Below are positions 44,037 through 56,030 of a stretch of DNA of 64,000 bases, one piece after another. The notes below the pieces were generated by a model. It was not told the origin of the DNA and made no database searches. It was given only the letters and a program-made list of their open reading frames with translations. Location: assembly GCA_008828725.1 (NCBI GenBank), contig MEHQ01002643.1, positions 275,577-339,576 on the forward strand, given 5' to 3'. Each line of letters opens with the position of its first letter. The stretch's first letter is position 1. The translations under genes and the position numbers were made by a program. This DNA comes from Saccharina japonica (taxonomy: Eukaryota > Sar > Phaeophyceae > Laminariales > Laminariaceae).

Positions 44037-46142
44037 ACCACACAGGCTACAACGGAAAACATCGCTTTGCCGTCATAACCCATCATAATCCGACACTTCC
44101 ACCACGCCACACACACACCACACACACCACGGTCGCATTGAAGAACACCCCACTAAGATCCACCTAGTATGCTACTGCTGTAGTGCTGCTTCCCTTAGCC
44201 CCTTAAGAACTGGTCCCACGAATCTGAGGACAAACTACTTGGAATTAGCGAGGGGCATTATTTTTCAGTTCTGAATATTAGTTTTTCTTGGCCATTTTTC
44301 TCTATTTATTGCTTTTCTTTCTTCTTCATTCCTATTTCGGTGCTCCTCTCTCCACGTGCGTTGCTTCGTTGGTGCAGCATTTCCTCTTCATCACGAACGA
44401 ACGTGTTCTTGCTTTAGTGAGTTGTTATTTTCTTGCGTCGTTGGGGTCTGTTGCATTTCAGAGGCCCTTTTGGTTTAACGAGGAGCCAGGAAGGACGCTC
44501 GGCGTGTGCTGCTGTCGGTAGCTGTCCTGTAACCACGGACTAGATTATTACGACGACAAGTCAACGAAATAACATAAACATCATATCTGGTAGGGTGTCA
44601 GTACCTGTTATCCAGTATGCCTCACACTGGCTGATATCGGCACCTCGTACGAGTACTCGTCGTTATTTTTATGTCAATCTCTTAGGTTGGTAACGACATA
44701 TATTACGGAGGGCCACAGTAAACAGGACCAAATATTGTAAGTAAAACATACGGAAACATGTAGGATTTTGTGTATACCGTAGTTCCTATTTACTATGGTC
44801 CCACGTAATAGTGTGTGTTACGTGCGTTTTCCACGTTAATTAATATACTAACATATTGATATATATGTTGTGTTTCTTACGCAACCGAGAAGACAAAACA
44901 CGACGTTATGGTCGAATAGCAGACATTGATTGCTAGACCGCCAAATGTTACACCTACCCTTGCGAACGAGCCAACACAGTAACATAAGGTTAGCGATACG
45001 TTGGGCATATACGTACCCCCCTAACGTGTGTTGCGATAACATCTAGGAATCCAGCTAACACCGTAACACTACGTTACGCGCGGTGGGCTACCGATTTTAA
45101 CACAGTAACAAAATACTGCTCAGTTTTGATGCAACGTAGTAACACTCTAACGCTTTGTTAGACAATCGACGGACGACATCCTAACGTACGAACACAATGT
45201 CATCACAGCACCTTCAAACACGACAACGTATCAACGTAATGGTACCCGAGTTTCCCGCTGACGCCTATTAATAGCATTCGCATCAAACGTTAATGCAACG
45301 GGATTCGAGGTGTGGAACTGCTGGAAGTGTGGTGAACCTAAACTGGAAAATACCTCGGTCGGTTTCCGGCTTTTCACCACAAACACATCGGTGCGTTATG
45401 CGGTTTCGGTCGGGTTTAAAAAGCGAAACATAACGAAACCGAACTGAACATTTCTCGGTCGGTTTCTCTGTCAGTTTCTACTGTAGGCGAAACCAGCCAA
45501 ATGGTCAACATTTCGAACGCTTCGGTGTGCATGCAGTATCATATGTGCTGGCCTGGTGTGACGACATACATCATCGAATGGTGTCATGTTCAGACGATCT
45601 TATTGAAACCAGGTATTATAGAGGGCATGAGGCCATACTAATTCCCGTATAAAAAACGTCTTAAGTAAATCCTATACAAAGCAGGTAGGGGGTACGAGGC
45701 CATACGAATTCCTATATATTAAATGTTCTACACTATTATAAAGTAAATATATATACTTCGTATACATACACCAGCTAGGGGTACGAGGCAGTATTCCTTC
45801 CTTTTCAAAAACGTTTCGAATATACTGGTGCGTGCTGCTCTGCTGCGTGCTGTACTGTTTCGGTGGGCTGGGTCTGGTCCATGCATACGGGCTTTCCATA
45901 CATATATGTAGGCTGTACGTATTGGCGTAAGGGACAGGGTAAAACACTACAGAAACAAAATAAGTCGCTATTGTTCCGTTTTTTTTTTCCAACAAAACAA
46001 ACAAAGTCGGTTTTCGTTCTTGAAAAACCGACAAAAAATCGACCGAAAAAAGCCAAGTCTATATACTGCTGTACTACTGTAGCGAAATACTTATCCATCG
46101 TCACAACGCTTACTGTTAAGGCCACGGTGAAACTCATGCGCC
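44037..46142. other. Non-coding; scattered simple motifs
   Basis: A CA-rich microsatellite at about 44,102-44,130. GTAAC-rich sequence at 44,930-45,240. CTCGGTCGGTTTC occurs twice (45,354 and 45,455). T-runs near 45,980. No convincing gene; frames at 45,672-46,171 lie in low-complexity sequence. Confidence 0.4.
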
Positions 46143-46810
46143 CCCCATCCTCGGGTCCCGGATGGTTTTAATCTCTAGATGATATACGAAATATACCGGT
46201 ATAGTCTATATATACTGTAGTTTCGGTACACTTCGTTACATCGCAATATTAATATTGACACGCTGTGTTTATTATGGACCCTCGCCTGATTCGTGCCGTA
46301 CTCAGCAGAGAGAGGGTTAATTAGTCCACTATGATAGTACTACATCAGCTTGTCGTCATCTCCAGATTAACTGCCCGCATGCTCTCACCGGAGGCATACG
46401 ACTCGATTTTGGGGTAAGCAGTGAGTGGTCGAAGTTGGCCGAAATTAAGAAGGAATGCAATGAGACAAACACATCCACCACTGAACGTTTTCACCTCAAT
46501 TCCAGATGACTACCAAATAAACCTCTGTCTATAAGCAACCACAGCCAACGAAAATGAGGCACGCTCTTTATGGACCGTCTGCGGGAGCTTAGTGCACCAG
46601 AAAGCAGTCGTAGACAGCCCGAAATGCCTCAGGTGTTTTCGTGAACTCGAAGCAGCGAGCCAGCAGCACAAAAATACGGTAACGGTGAAACGGGGACTTT
46701 TTTCTTCTCACGCGCCAGCAGCTGTAAACTATTGCCACGATCAAAAAACAGGTTCACAACTGAATGTTCTGGTTTCCTCGCGAACAATTACAAAGCTGAC
46801 GTATTCCTAA
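46143..46810 (+). repeat. Repeat family R4, copy 2
   Basis: Aligns with copy 1 through TACTCAGCAGAGAGAGGGTT, GTGGTCGAAGTTGGCCGAAA, CCACTGAACGTTTTCACC and GTGAACTCGAAGCAGCGAGC. More diverged than copy 3. Confidence 0.78.
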
Positions 46811-46919
46811 AAGTTTACTCTTTGGTCTTCCGTCGCGACTACAGTAAATCCCGCACCCCCTAAATATCCTTGACACATTTTCTTGAAGACGAATCGCGAT
46901 TTTCCTACTGTAGAGCGTT

Positions 46920-47765
46920 GTGGACTTCTTGACTCTGATTAAGATTGAAAATCGATTGACCTCCTTCAGCTACAACTGTTATTATAAACTCGGGATACAT
47001 CATGGCAAGGACACTGCCATGAACGGTCTCGCTGATTCCATCGCGCCTGTGGTTTGGCCATGTATTTGCGTGCCTGTTGCCTTCCTTGCTTGTGTGTCTG
47101 TCATATTTATCTTGTGTTTGTTCGCACTGCGCTATCCATACGAATTTCGTCCAGTTCGTTCATTTGTCACCGCTCTCTATATATTTACATGGCTTCGTGT
47201 TCGTTCCTGTTGTACTGTACCGCTTAAAAATATACAACGTGTGCCACTGCTTGTTTTGCGCCAACTTTCTCCTGCGTTCATTGTTCGTACGCACCTTGTA
47301 GGCAATTTGTGCGCTGGTTTGTGCGTTGTTGCTGTACAGTTTGTGTACTTGCTTTATTCATCTTCGAGTTCGGCGTGTCACTTCTCTCTGCTTGCTTGCT
47401 TGTTGCTGGTGTATGACATCTCGCTTCGCGTTCGTTCGCAGTGTGATGCATATTGCAGTTATTGGCGTTTGTTCCTGTTGTTCTGCTTGTGTACTGCTTG
47501 TGCATTGTGTGCCACCTTCGAGTTCGTCCGTTTGCGATCGCTTTTTACATTAGTTTGTGTTTGCTCGCAAAGGGCTATTGATATTACGCATATTTACAGT
47601 AGTACCTGGTATGAATTTCCTCGAGTTGCGTGGCCACTGCTGTATTATCTGCTGTATGATTACTTTTCTCGATTAGTCTTCTTCGTGTTCTCTTCAGAGT
47701 GCGTTCATTTGTCACCGCTGTCTGCCTTTGTTCGGGCTCATTCGCAGTGTGCTATTGTGCTATGA
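46920..47765 (+). other. Long T-rich hydrophobic ORF, coding status unclear
   Basis: An 281-codon frame, unusual for this AT-rich half. The product is rich in Leu, Val, Cys, Phe and Ser with several membrane-like segments (FLACVSVIFILCLFALRYPY). The DNA is a degenerate repeat: GTTCGTTCCTGTTGT, TGTGCCACTGCTTGT and CGAGTTCGTCCG-type words recur every 100-300 bases. T-rich DNA lacks stops in this frame and encodes hydrophobic residues by default, so I lean to a chance frame in a decayed satellite. Confidence 0.25.
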
Positions 47766-48974
47766 CTAAATAGCAATTTCTTCGAGTGCATCCATATGCA
47801 CAAGTACTTTAACTAACTATAGGCGCGGCCAAGCACGTGGACGAATACGTTGAGTGAAAGGTATACATCAGTGGATGAGATCTACGTACTGTATCGTAAA
47901 ACGTACATCACGTGGATTGGATACGACGTACAGTACGAGTATCGTGCCGTAATCCAAATGTGTACGTATACCTACCCTACCGGTAGATTAAAAGTCGTTT
48001 GAATTGTCTTTCCTCACTCGTGTATACTACCAGAAACGTTTTTTTTCCCCCGGTACGCGCAGGGCATCTAAATTAAGTCGTACGCAAGTCGTTTAGTGCG
48101 GAGATATTGCAGTCCACGCCGAGTATACAACATCAAAATATACCGTAGATTTAAGTCACAAACACCATACTGTGAAGTGGAATATAGAACAAGCACGCCC
48201 AATGAGCGTGTCTAGCGCATCACGCAGCTTGAAAAGTTGAGTTTTAACCGCTCAATCGGTCGTGCTCACAGCTGACGTATTTCAACATTATTGTAAAAAT
48301 ATGCACACACATGGCACCTACAGGAGGAGCAGCAGAGCGTCGTGTTTCTCGTTGGCGGGCCCATGCTGTATGTTTTCGTGAATGTCGTACCTTGAAAATA
48401 TTGCACTCTCTCAGGAACTCAGTTCACGGCCCCTATCGCCCGCGCACTATTGTATCCGACCCCGCGAGAGGTAGTACAACATTTTGCTCAATATAGGGAA
48501 ACAGGCCAAAATCCATGGATTCTTGTTTATTCGGGCAACCTTGCTGAAATCGAGGATAATTGTTTTTGTTTTTGCGAATCCCTCACTACTGTGTGACCAA
48601 GTCGTTTGTAAACCCTGTCCAGCTGCCTACTCGCGCCTACGAACTCGACGACTGACACCTACCCGAGGATTTAAGTTTAGCTTGTTAGCTCAACTCGCAC
48701 ACACTCCGATATAATACGTACACTGATTGATGTTGTTTGTATACTTACAGTAGACGCCGCAACATTTCAATTGCACTGATAACCGATAGGCCAGCTGTGA
48801 GTTCGATCGATGGCGTGATTGGTACTCAACTTTGAAAGCTGCGTGGTGTGTCGGGTGCACGTATTTCATGTTGCATTCAAGTGATGACAGCAGTATTTAT
48901 CTATGAATTCGATGAACATCTATATGTGACTTGGGCTTGTGTCGATTAAAAAAATTAGATATAATAGGGAGACG
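47766..48974. other. No gene recognised
   Basis: Mixed-composition sequence with short frames only. Around 48,520 the stretch GATTCTTGTTT-TT-GG...CTGAAATCGAG resembles 39,180-39,215 just after R4 copy 1, perhaps a remnant of a linked repeat. Confidence 0.35.
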
Positions 48975-49022
48975 AAATACTTCGTATACTTCGTATACTT
49001 CGTATATTCATACTTCGTATAT
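48975..49022. repeat. Minisatellite (ATACTTCGT)n
   Basis: Five to six 9-base units, the last ones separated by a short insertion. The core ATACGAAGTAT/ATACTTCGTAT also appears singly at about 41,101 and 45,755. Confidence 0.85.
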
Positions 49023-51530
49023 ATATCATACGATATTTTGTTGTTCGATTTCTACGTCATCTCATTTACTTCCCAGCTTCACCCTCAGCGGCCTCATGCA
49101 CCCCTGTATACATTATTACACTAACAAGGGAATTCCCATATCAGTATGACCGCCAGTAAGGATAACGGCAGTCTGCCGCTGACTCACACTGTAACTTTAG
49201 AGTATTTCATACCAGGTGCGTATCATACTCGGGAGTCTGATAAATCTCTACTGTAGGTAGGAGGCTTGCAAGATTGTGTTTGGTAGGAATTTAACTTATA
49301 GTGTCCCCGGGCAACCCACCCGAGTATAGCCTACCGTACCAACGCGTAAATAATACCTCAGATACCTCAACCCTATTATAATATTCGTCACGTGTAGTAA
49401 TACAAATCTCGGATCAGGACACTATAGTAGCCGGTTACGTACAATTTCCAATCGCTTTTAGCACCAAATACCTACCTGGTATGACACCATGCCCGGGGTT
49501 ATATGGGCTACTACCTGGGTTTATCCGGGTTTCCAGGTACCCGCGAGCAGAACTAGATATAACCTACAAACTACCTAACGGCTGCCGTTGTACGATACCC
49601 ACTAACTCCACTCGCCCGCCCCTGCTACAGTAATACCACGGGCCCGAGGTAGCACTACATAACCTAGGACCGAGGAAATGTATCCGCGGGTATTCGGGTA
49701 GTTTTAGTAGTCGACCCAACAGGCACACCCTTGGAAGTATCTACTCTCAGTGGCCCTCTGGACCAGTCGTGCTCACAGATTTCTTATCCTTACCCTTCCC
49801 CGTGCTTTCCCTTTGTTTGTTTTCAATCTCCGACAGAGTTCAGCACTATCACTTCGTGTCCATTTCAATCCAAATTCGAGTTTCGAACTCGCGCTCTCGC
49901 ACTCTATGCGACCAAATGTAGACTCAGAAGAAGCCACGTGCAACACATACACCAGCCGTGGTTTCGATCCCAGCGCAACCACCAGCGAGGTAGCGGCCTA
50001 CCGCAAAACGACAGTGTACATACATTGCAGGAGAGGACATCGCGCATATCAACAGCAAGACCCAAATACTGTACCTGGCAGCATTTCGTTTTTGGAAGTG
50101 CGTCCTACACTAACTCCAGCATCAGGATTGCCGAATTTCATGAATTCGGGTGAATCTCAGGCTGGAACTCTTAGTGCCTGTTTTCTTGATGCCGTCTTGT
50201 GCTGCTGTGGTAACCGTAAGAAGTAACGTCTGGTTCATTACCCACGAATCGCGTTGACCAACTTGTTGTTTGTCGCCAAATAGTGTTCGTTTGTATGCGG
50301 CCACGGCAATACTTTATTTACTCAGCACGCAGGCAGCCACGACTGTTGCAGCACCCAGACGCCAGTATAGAGCCTTCGCCCTTGATGCGCGTTTGGCGAT
50401 ACCCGAGTAGGAAACCTTTTTCGGCCTTCGGTCGGCACAATCGGCTTGCGGGAATCCCATGGCGACTGGCGAGACCCCCGACCGCCTCGCAGCAATTCTG
50501 ATCACTTTGAGGGATTCCCCGCTCGACCCTTCCGGTCATGAATACCACCGGCAATGTATATCAGTCCGGCTACGATGACCGCTCGCTCCACCGGAGAGCG
50601 GCTTCACCCAAACGAGACCGAGTATGTGCGTTCCCGTGTTCCCTGCAGCCGGTTAGTGGCCGTGTCTATCTGCTCCCCGTCAAAAATGTGTTATCAGAGC
50701 GAGACCAGTACACTACCGGCCCTCTCTCCAGCATCAGAAAGAGCGGTGATACTTAAGTTTCTGTGGTGCCGATCACACCCTCTCTTTCTCAGACAAGAAG
50801 CCTAGCATGGGCCATTATCTACGTTTCGATTATTAATAGAAGGCTGTCCTCCGTATGGGGCTTCTCTGTGTGGCTTAGCGTTGTTGGCAGCACTACAGTA
50901 ATGTTTTGTTTCCTTTTGGTTCATGGTCTGCTGGTTTTCGCCTCGATTATAAAAAAAACAAAAATGTTTCCGAGATTTTCGGTCGAACGGCGTGGATTTC
51001 TGACTGCATCCAGATCAAAAGGGGTCCCCATATTCTACATTTCTGGTGGCCGTGTCAACGTTGCACCTGGCCGCGCTAGAACATCCTCAATTTATCAGAG
51101 GGTTCGTTCCTGTACGACTCTCAGTATCATGAGCAAAACATTCACGTGGAAGATTGAACGTAGGAAATCTGTGGTTTGTGGAGCGGTAGTAGATAATAAG
51201 GATAATTATACAGAAGGCATGTTTTGATTAGGGGTATCTACGGTATAATAAACAGAGCAAGTGCGGTTGAGGTCCAGCTCGTCTTTAGGCTTCAGGAAAG
51301 GGACAATGACACGAGGGGTACTAGAGCTGAGCATTATGCAGCGGAGTATATAATACAAAGACCGGCTGGCGACAACTGCTGCTATTAATAGTGTGAGCAT
51401 TGCATCTGAAGGCTTTGGCACATAAGTGTATCCATACTCCTAATGATGCTAACCCGAATCCTTTCCTTGTCGCCCACCATACAGGTGATCATCGCCAGAA
51501 ACTGAACGCGCTCTACTAGTCGATATCGCA
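49023..51530. other. Mostly non-coding; a few open frames
   Basis: Plus frames at 49,731-50,153 and 49,750-50,226 overlap a tRNA B-box-like word (GGTTTCGATCCC, 49,966) and are not convincing. A minus frame at 50,554-50,318 contains RPKAEKGFLLGYRQTRIKG, which faintly recalls the copia integrase C-terminal GxxLGY block; too weak to call. The rest shows nothing recognisable. Confidence 0.3.
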
Positions 51531-51834
51531 ATGGCTGGAGCGTTCTTGTTTCGGCTAGTGAGGGCGATGCTGACGTTGGGGTCTTTCCTGGCCGTAGGTG
51601 GGGTCTCTTCATCGCAACGTAAGATCCCCTCCGTGAAGCTCGAGTCAAGAGAGGAATTGTGTCCTCCCTGTGAATTCTTTTTCCGCAATCTCGAGAAAGA
51701 CAAGGAAACCGGTAAGCTGACTCAAGTCATCAACGTACAAGAACGCGGAGAGCCCAAGAGCGGCACGGGGTTAATGCTAGACTGGGCCACGGGAGCACTG
51801 GACCACGCATGCATCTACCTGCAAAGACTATATG
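51531..51834 (+). CDS. Sulfotransferase-like protein, first exon (partial gene)
   Basis: Sulfotransferases move sulfate from PAPS to carbohydrate or other acceptors, usually in the Golgi. The frame starts MAGAFLFRLVRAMLTLGSFL, a hydrophobic segment fitting a signal peptide or type II membrane anchor. It then has CPPCEFFFRNLEKD and ERGEPKSGTGLMLDWA, where PKSGT matches the 5'-phosphosulfate-binding loop (PKSGTT-like). A helix with ALDHACIYLQRLYG follows. At 51,835 a GTGAGG gives a good splice donor; the open frame beyond (to 52,037) loses this character. The 3'-phosphate-binding part was not found downstream, so the gene is partial, has a long intron, or is a pseudogene. Alternative: unrelated lineage-specific secreted protein. 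Confidence 0.5.
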
Positions 51835-52934
51835 GTGAGGCAATGGTGTCTCGGTACCCAGATAGCTTCGATGACGACTGCTGTGTTACTGCTGCTGTAG
51901 GTCACCTCATGTCATCGGCACGTAGGTGGCGACTGTCCTCCGATCGTTTGAAGGCGATTGCTGCCCTAAGAACAATGGTGTTTTTTAGAGGTCAATCGCA
52001 CGGAGTTGCAGGGGCGATAATTAAGTTGCGTGGTTGAGAGAAGATCGAACCCTGGGGCGTGCGCACGCACTCTGATCTACTAGCTCCTCTGCTTATTTCG
52101 GCAACATCTTTCGGCAACATCCACCTCTTGCTGCTAACGTCACTCTGTCGATTTAGTATATCGCAGCGGCACAACCGTTCGTTGAACAGCGAAATTTATT
52201 TCTCAATAGGTTCGCCGTACTGCTATTTGCAGGGTTGTTCGAGTAAGAAGACATCGGCAATACGTGGACGACACACCGTGACATATATTACGCCGTACTT
52301 AGAGCATCCATAGAACAGGCTACTATCAATACTGCACAGAAATATTATACCTATCATCAACAACAAGCGAACACTCCCCCATGGCTTCAGCAACCTGGAA
52401 ACAAGTGTGGCTCGAAAATGTTATTCCAACAAGTTTGGGTAGTTCTTCAATATGGGAATTCCCTACCGGTCAACTCCCTACCCGTCAACAACATTTAAGC
52501 CCAAGCTGTGGAGTATGCTTGGATACCAGCTGTGATGAGCTGTGAGTATCGCATACTCGTAGCAATGTGCGGTGGAATACGTGGAAATATGTATGTGGTA
52601 CGAAAAAGGCATGCTTATTCCAGATGATATTTTCGTCCAGGATGTAACTGTCATTGGTACCGACGCCTGACGTACCAGGAGAACTCGCTTCTCCTCCTCA
52701 ATATAATCCAGCACAAGCGTTCTTCCAACCTTCGCCCAGAGTGCTGATTACCTTGCCTTACTGCGTAAGACCTCTCACGCCAGACAACGTCGATCACGCT
52801 CACGTGTCAATTGAGACTCTGTGGGCTAGGGGCAGCGAATTCGTAGAGCGACCCTCATCTCCCAAATATGGCGGAAAATATAGCAAGCGGCATACTCGGC
52901 ATACTCTCAAGCCCGGCGAGACCTTGTTGAGGGG
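51835..52934. other. Possible intron or intergenic sequence
   Basis: No sulfotransferase continuation is visible. The plus frame 52,654-52,938 (PTPDVPGELASPPQYNPAQA) is Pro-rich and unrecognised. Confidence 0.3.
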
Positions 52935-53520
52935 ATGAAGGAAGGAAGAAGGAGCAAGGGGCGAATGTGCACGCTCTCCTTGTCAGCGTCGAACGTGGGA
53001 CGAAGCGTGGTGGCGATGGAGCAAGGGCTGGAGGCGGCACCAAAGGAGAGGACAGGGGAACCGAGGATCTGGCCAGGAGCAACAGCAGCAACCGCACTAC
53101 TAACTGCAGCAGCAGTATGAGCAGCAGCACCTGCACCAGCCGAAACCCGCAGCAGCAGCAGCACCTGCACCAGCAGTACCCGCAGCAGCAGCAGCAGCAC
53201 TAACTGCAGCAGCAGTATCAGCAGCAGCAGCTGCAGCATGGAAGGGCCTGGAGAAGTGGTAGCCAACAGCAGCACCAACCGGGGTGGCGAGAGCCTGGCC
53301 GTAGTGCCCCGGTAGAGGTCAAACGGCCCTGCACCTGCTAACGTCACATTGTGTGCCTGGAGGCAAGTCTGGGTATGCTTTGTTGGTCACTCAGGTGTAG
53401 CGATCTTCGATACAAAGGTATGAACGTGTGATAGCGGAGCTACTGTAGTAATCACATGACCGAGACACTGCAAACGCGTTCAATCGCAAGGCACCCTCCA
53501 ACGGACAGGAGTGGGCCAAG
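52935..53520 (+). pseudogene. Ty1/copia gag end and protease remnant
   Basis: A CAG-rich stretch (53,085-53,235) with interspersed CCTGCACCAGC units is followed by sequence that, in shifting frames, ends with CDSGATVVIT at about 53,420-53,455. DSGA is the active-site motif of copia-type aspartic proteases. A stop follows at once. The match is short, but a copia pre-integrase segment in the same orientation lies 1.8 kb downstream, as pol order predicts. Confidence 0.45.
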
Positions 53521-53659
53521 ACTGGTCATGGTACAGTTAAACATGGTATTTTCGTAGGGATTGTTAACTCGACTAGCGGTACGGCCACAGCTCCGCCGGT
53601 GGTGCTAGCACTACATTTCCCATTAGTGCTGGGATGTAAAACTCTGAACGGAAAAGTAA

Positions 53660-54870
53660 GGACTATCGTGCGGGGCGGTATCGACCTGGGGGATGTCCGT
53701 TTTCGTCTCCGTGTCGTTGGAGTTGTAGATGTATGGGAGGATGTCTGATCCAGGGATGGGACCTTATCATTCCCGGGTGCGTCGGGACCTTGCCGTTGCC
53801 CCAAGGGGCTACTCTCGCCACGTGCTGGCTCGACGAGAGCCAGCCAATTGTAAATCAGCCCATGAGGTTGGGGTTTCCATACCATGCGGGGCGGTATCGA
53901 CCTGGGGGGTATCCGTTTTCGTCCCGTGTTCGTTGGAGTTGTAAATGTATGGAAGGATTTCTGACTCCGGGGATGGGAATGTATCGTATCCGGGTGCGGC
54001 GGGATTTCGACGCTGTCCCGGGGGGCTGCTCTCGCTGCAAACTGGCACCACGAGAGCAAACACCTCAAATTATTCCGTGGGGTTAGGGTGTCCACACCAT
54101 GCGGGGCGGTATCGACCCTGGAGGTGCTCGTTATTGTTTCCGGCTCGTTGGATTTGTAGATATATCGAAGGATTTCTGATCCAGGAATAAGACCTTATCA
54201 TTCCCGGGTGCGTCGGGACCTAGCCATTGCCCAGCTACTCTCACCTCGCTCTAGCTCCATGATAGCCAGCCAACCATAAATTCCGTGGCGTTGGGGGTCC
54301 CACGCCATGCGGAGCGGTATCGACCCTGGGGGTTTCCGTTTTCGTCCCCGGGTTGTTGGAGTTGTATATGTATAGAAGAATTTCTGACCCCGGGATGGGA
54401 AATTATCATCCTCGGGTGCGGCCGGACTTTGCCGTGGCACCGAGGGGCAGCTATCACCGTTCGCTGGCTCCGTGAGAACCAGTCAACCGTAAACCAGCCC
54501 GTGGTGTTGGGGTTTCCACACCTTGCTGGGCGGTATCGACCCGGGATATATCCGTTTTCGTCCCGGGTTCGTTGGAGTTGTAAACGAATGAAAGGAGTTA
54601 TTACCCCGGGGGTGGGAATATATCGTCCCCGGGTGCAGAGGGACCTCGACGCTGTCCCGGGGGGCTCTTCTCGCTGCGCGCTTGCTCCATGAGCCTCATT
54701 CAACCATATATCAGCTAATGGGGTTGAAGTTTCCACACCTTGGGTGGAGGTATCGACCCGGGGGTTGTCCGTTTTCGTCCCCGACTTATTTAGGAGTTGT
54801 AGATGTATGGAAGAATTTTCGAACAGGGGATGGGACCGTATTGTCCCCATGTGTGGTGGAACCACGATGG
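53660..54870 (+). repeat. 216-base satellite, about six units
   Basis: The word GCGGTATCGACC (or a close variant) starts at 53,675, 53,891, 54,106, 54,314, 54,530 and about 54,745: spacings 216, 215, 208, 216, 215. Other shared words are CGTTTTCGTCCC, GTTGGAGTTGTAGATGTATG and ATCATTCCCGGGTGCG. Unit-to-unit divergence is clear. Orientation is opposite to the 33-kb array. Confidence 0.92.
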
Positions 54871-54879
54871 CTCTATTCA

Positions 54880-55165
54880 GCACCACAAGTCTTGTAGAAA
54901 GAGCCAGTGGCCTCTGGCCTCTGGAATGCATTTACCGAACCAATCAGCGGCCGGAACTGTGATTTTAATTCGTATGTCAGTAGCCATACTGGCTACATGG
55001 CTGTCAGAACTGCTTTGAGATTGTGCCACGACGACGGCTCGGCGCGGCGTGGGGTCCGGTGTTCTGCTGGTTGTGGCGCCCAGCCTCCCTACCCATTGGG
55101 CAAGGCGGGCCTGAACCTCTCTGGATAGCGCTACCCAAATACAGACAGATAGACAGACATACATA
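54880..55165 (-). repeat. Repeat family R2, copy 3 (most complete)
   Basis: Contains on the reverse strand GGGTAGCGCTATCCAGAGAG, GTTCAGGCCCGCCTTGCCC, GCCGCGCCGAGCCGTCGTC, ACAATCTCAAAGCAGTTCT and ACAGCCATGTAGCCAGTATG. The first blocks match 34,425-34,640 and the last blocks match 35,866-36,020. A CAGA/TAGACAGACA microsatellite abuts it. Confidence 0.78.
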
Positions 55166-55249
55166 ATAGCAGTGTTTTTATGATATATATGTTGCACTGC
55201 GATACAGCTGTCCGTGTACAGTTACCGCAATTTTAAGTGGTGGACGGCC

Positions 55250-56030
55250 TCGCCATTCACCTATTCTCCCTGTACGCGGTATAGGCTAAGCACGCCGTCA
55301 CACTGTTAATAGACGCGACTGGAGTGCACGTCTTGGGGGGCAATATCATTTTCTCCCGTGGTACCACAAGCTCTTCTGTACGTGCTACCAGAGCTTTCCC
55401 CTCACACCCAGTGAAGATAGCTGCAGCCACATCCGTGTCCCCCCCTGTGCCCCCCCCTGTCCCGCATCCGCCTACTACTGCTGTAGAGACCAACGAAGTG
55501 AAGGTAGATGATTTCCTCCCGCCCCCGCCTATTGCCGAGAAGCAAATGGAGTGTGTGTTGACGATTATCTCCCGCCTGCGCGTTCAGTAAGAACTGGAAA
55601 ATAGTCACTATCCCAGAATGGGTTTCCCCTCACGCCCACTGTAAGACAGTGTGCAGAGTCTACGACATTGGTTCCCCCCTTAATATCCCGTGCCCCCCTC
55701 ACGCTCCCTGTTGCTAAATTCGGGATGGCCATCGCAGTATCGGCTCCGAACAAACGGAACTGTGTAATCAGTAAGAGCCCCGTCTTTGAGATAGACGTTG
55801 ACACCTTTCCAGTATTTGATGCCCATGCCAACGGACCTATTTCGAGGGCAGCGGCAAGACAAGGTGGCATCCGCGTCACGGGAGAGCTAGTCCTCTGCGC
55901 TGGATGCGCGATGGCGCGAAATACCAGAGTGCGAGTGTCGAGGTCGGTGTCCTCGCAGGAAATGGCGTTGGAGCCCCTTCGCACCTCGCTGGTGGCGCCG
56001 CCGCTGACAGCGGGAGAGGGGGGGTGACCT
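55250..56030 (+). pseudogene. Ty1/copia segment up to the GAG-pre-integrase domain
   Basis: At 55,265-55,400 the frame reads FSLYAV, a stop, then DATGVHVLGGNIIFSRGTTS and SSSVRATR, the stretch between protease and integrase in copia polyproteins. 55,730-55,960 gives FEIDVDTFPVFDAHANGPIS, RQGGIRVTGELVLCAGCAMA and RNTRV, matching the GAG-pre-integrase pattern (HxxxH-like helix then CxxC), though the first His is Asp here. Frames are broken and the integrase core is absent. Confidence 0.62.

Noticed and set aside
48975..49022. Similarity of ATACTTCGTATA to a loxP arm
   Set aside because: Lacks one base of the arm, forms a 9-base tandem repeat rather than arm-spacer-arm, and no recombinase gene is near.
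50318..50554. Copia integrase C-terminal fragment on the minus strand
   Set aside because: Only a short FLLGY-type match; neighbours do not show copia domains in order.
52907..53347. Leu-rich minus-strand ORF
   Set aside because: It is the complement of CAG repeats.
54251..54931. 226-codon minus-strand ORF
   Set aside because: Runs through satellite units whose length is a multiple of three; no evidence of coding beyond openness.
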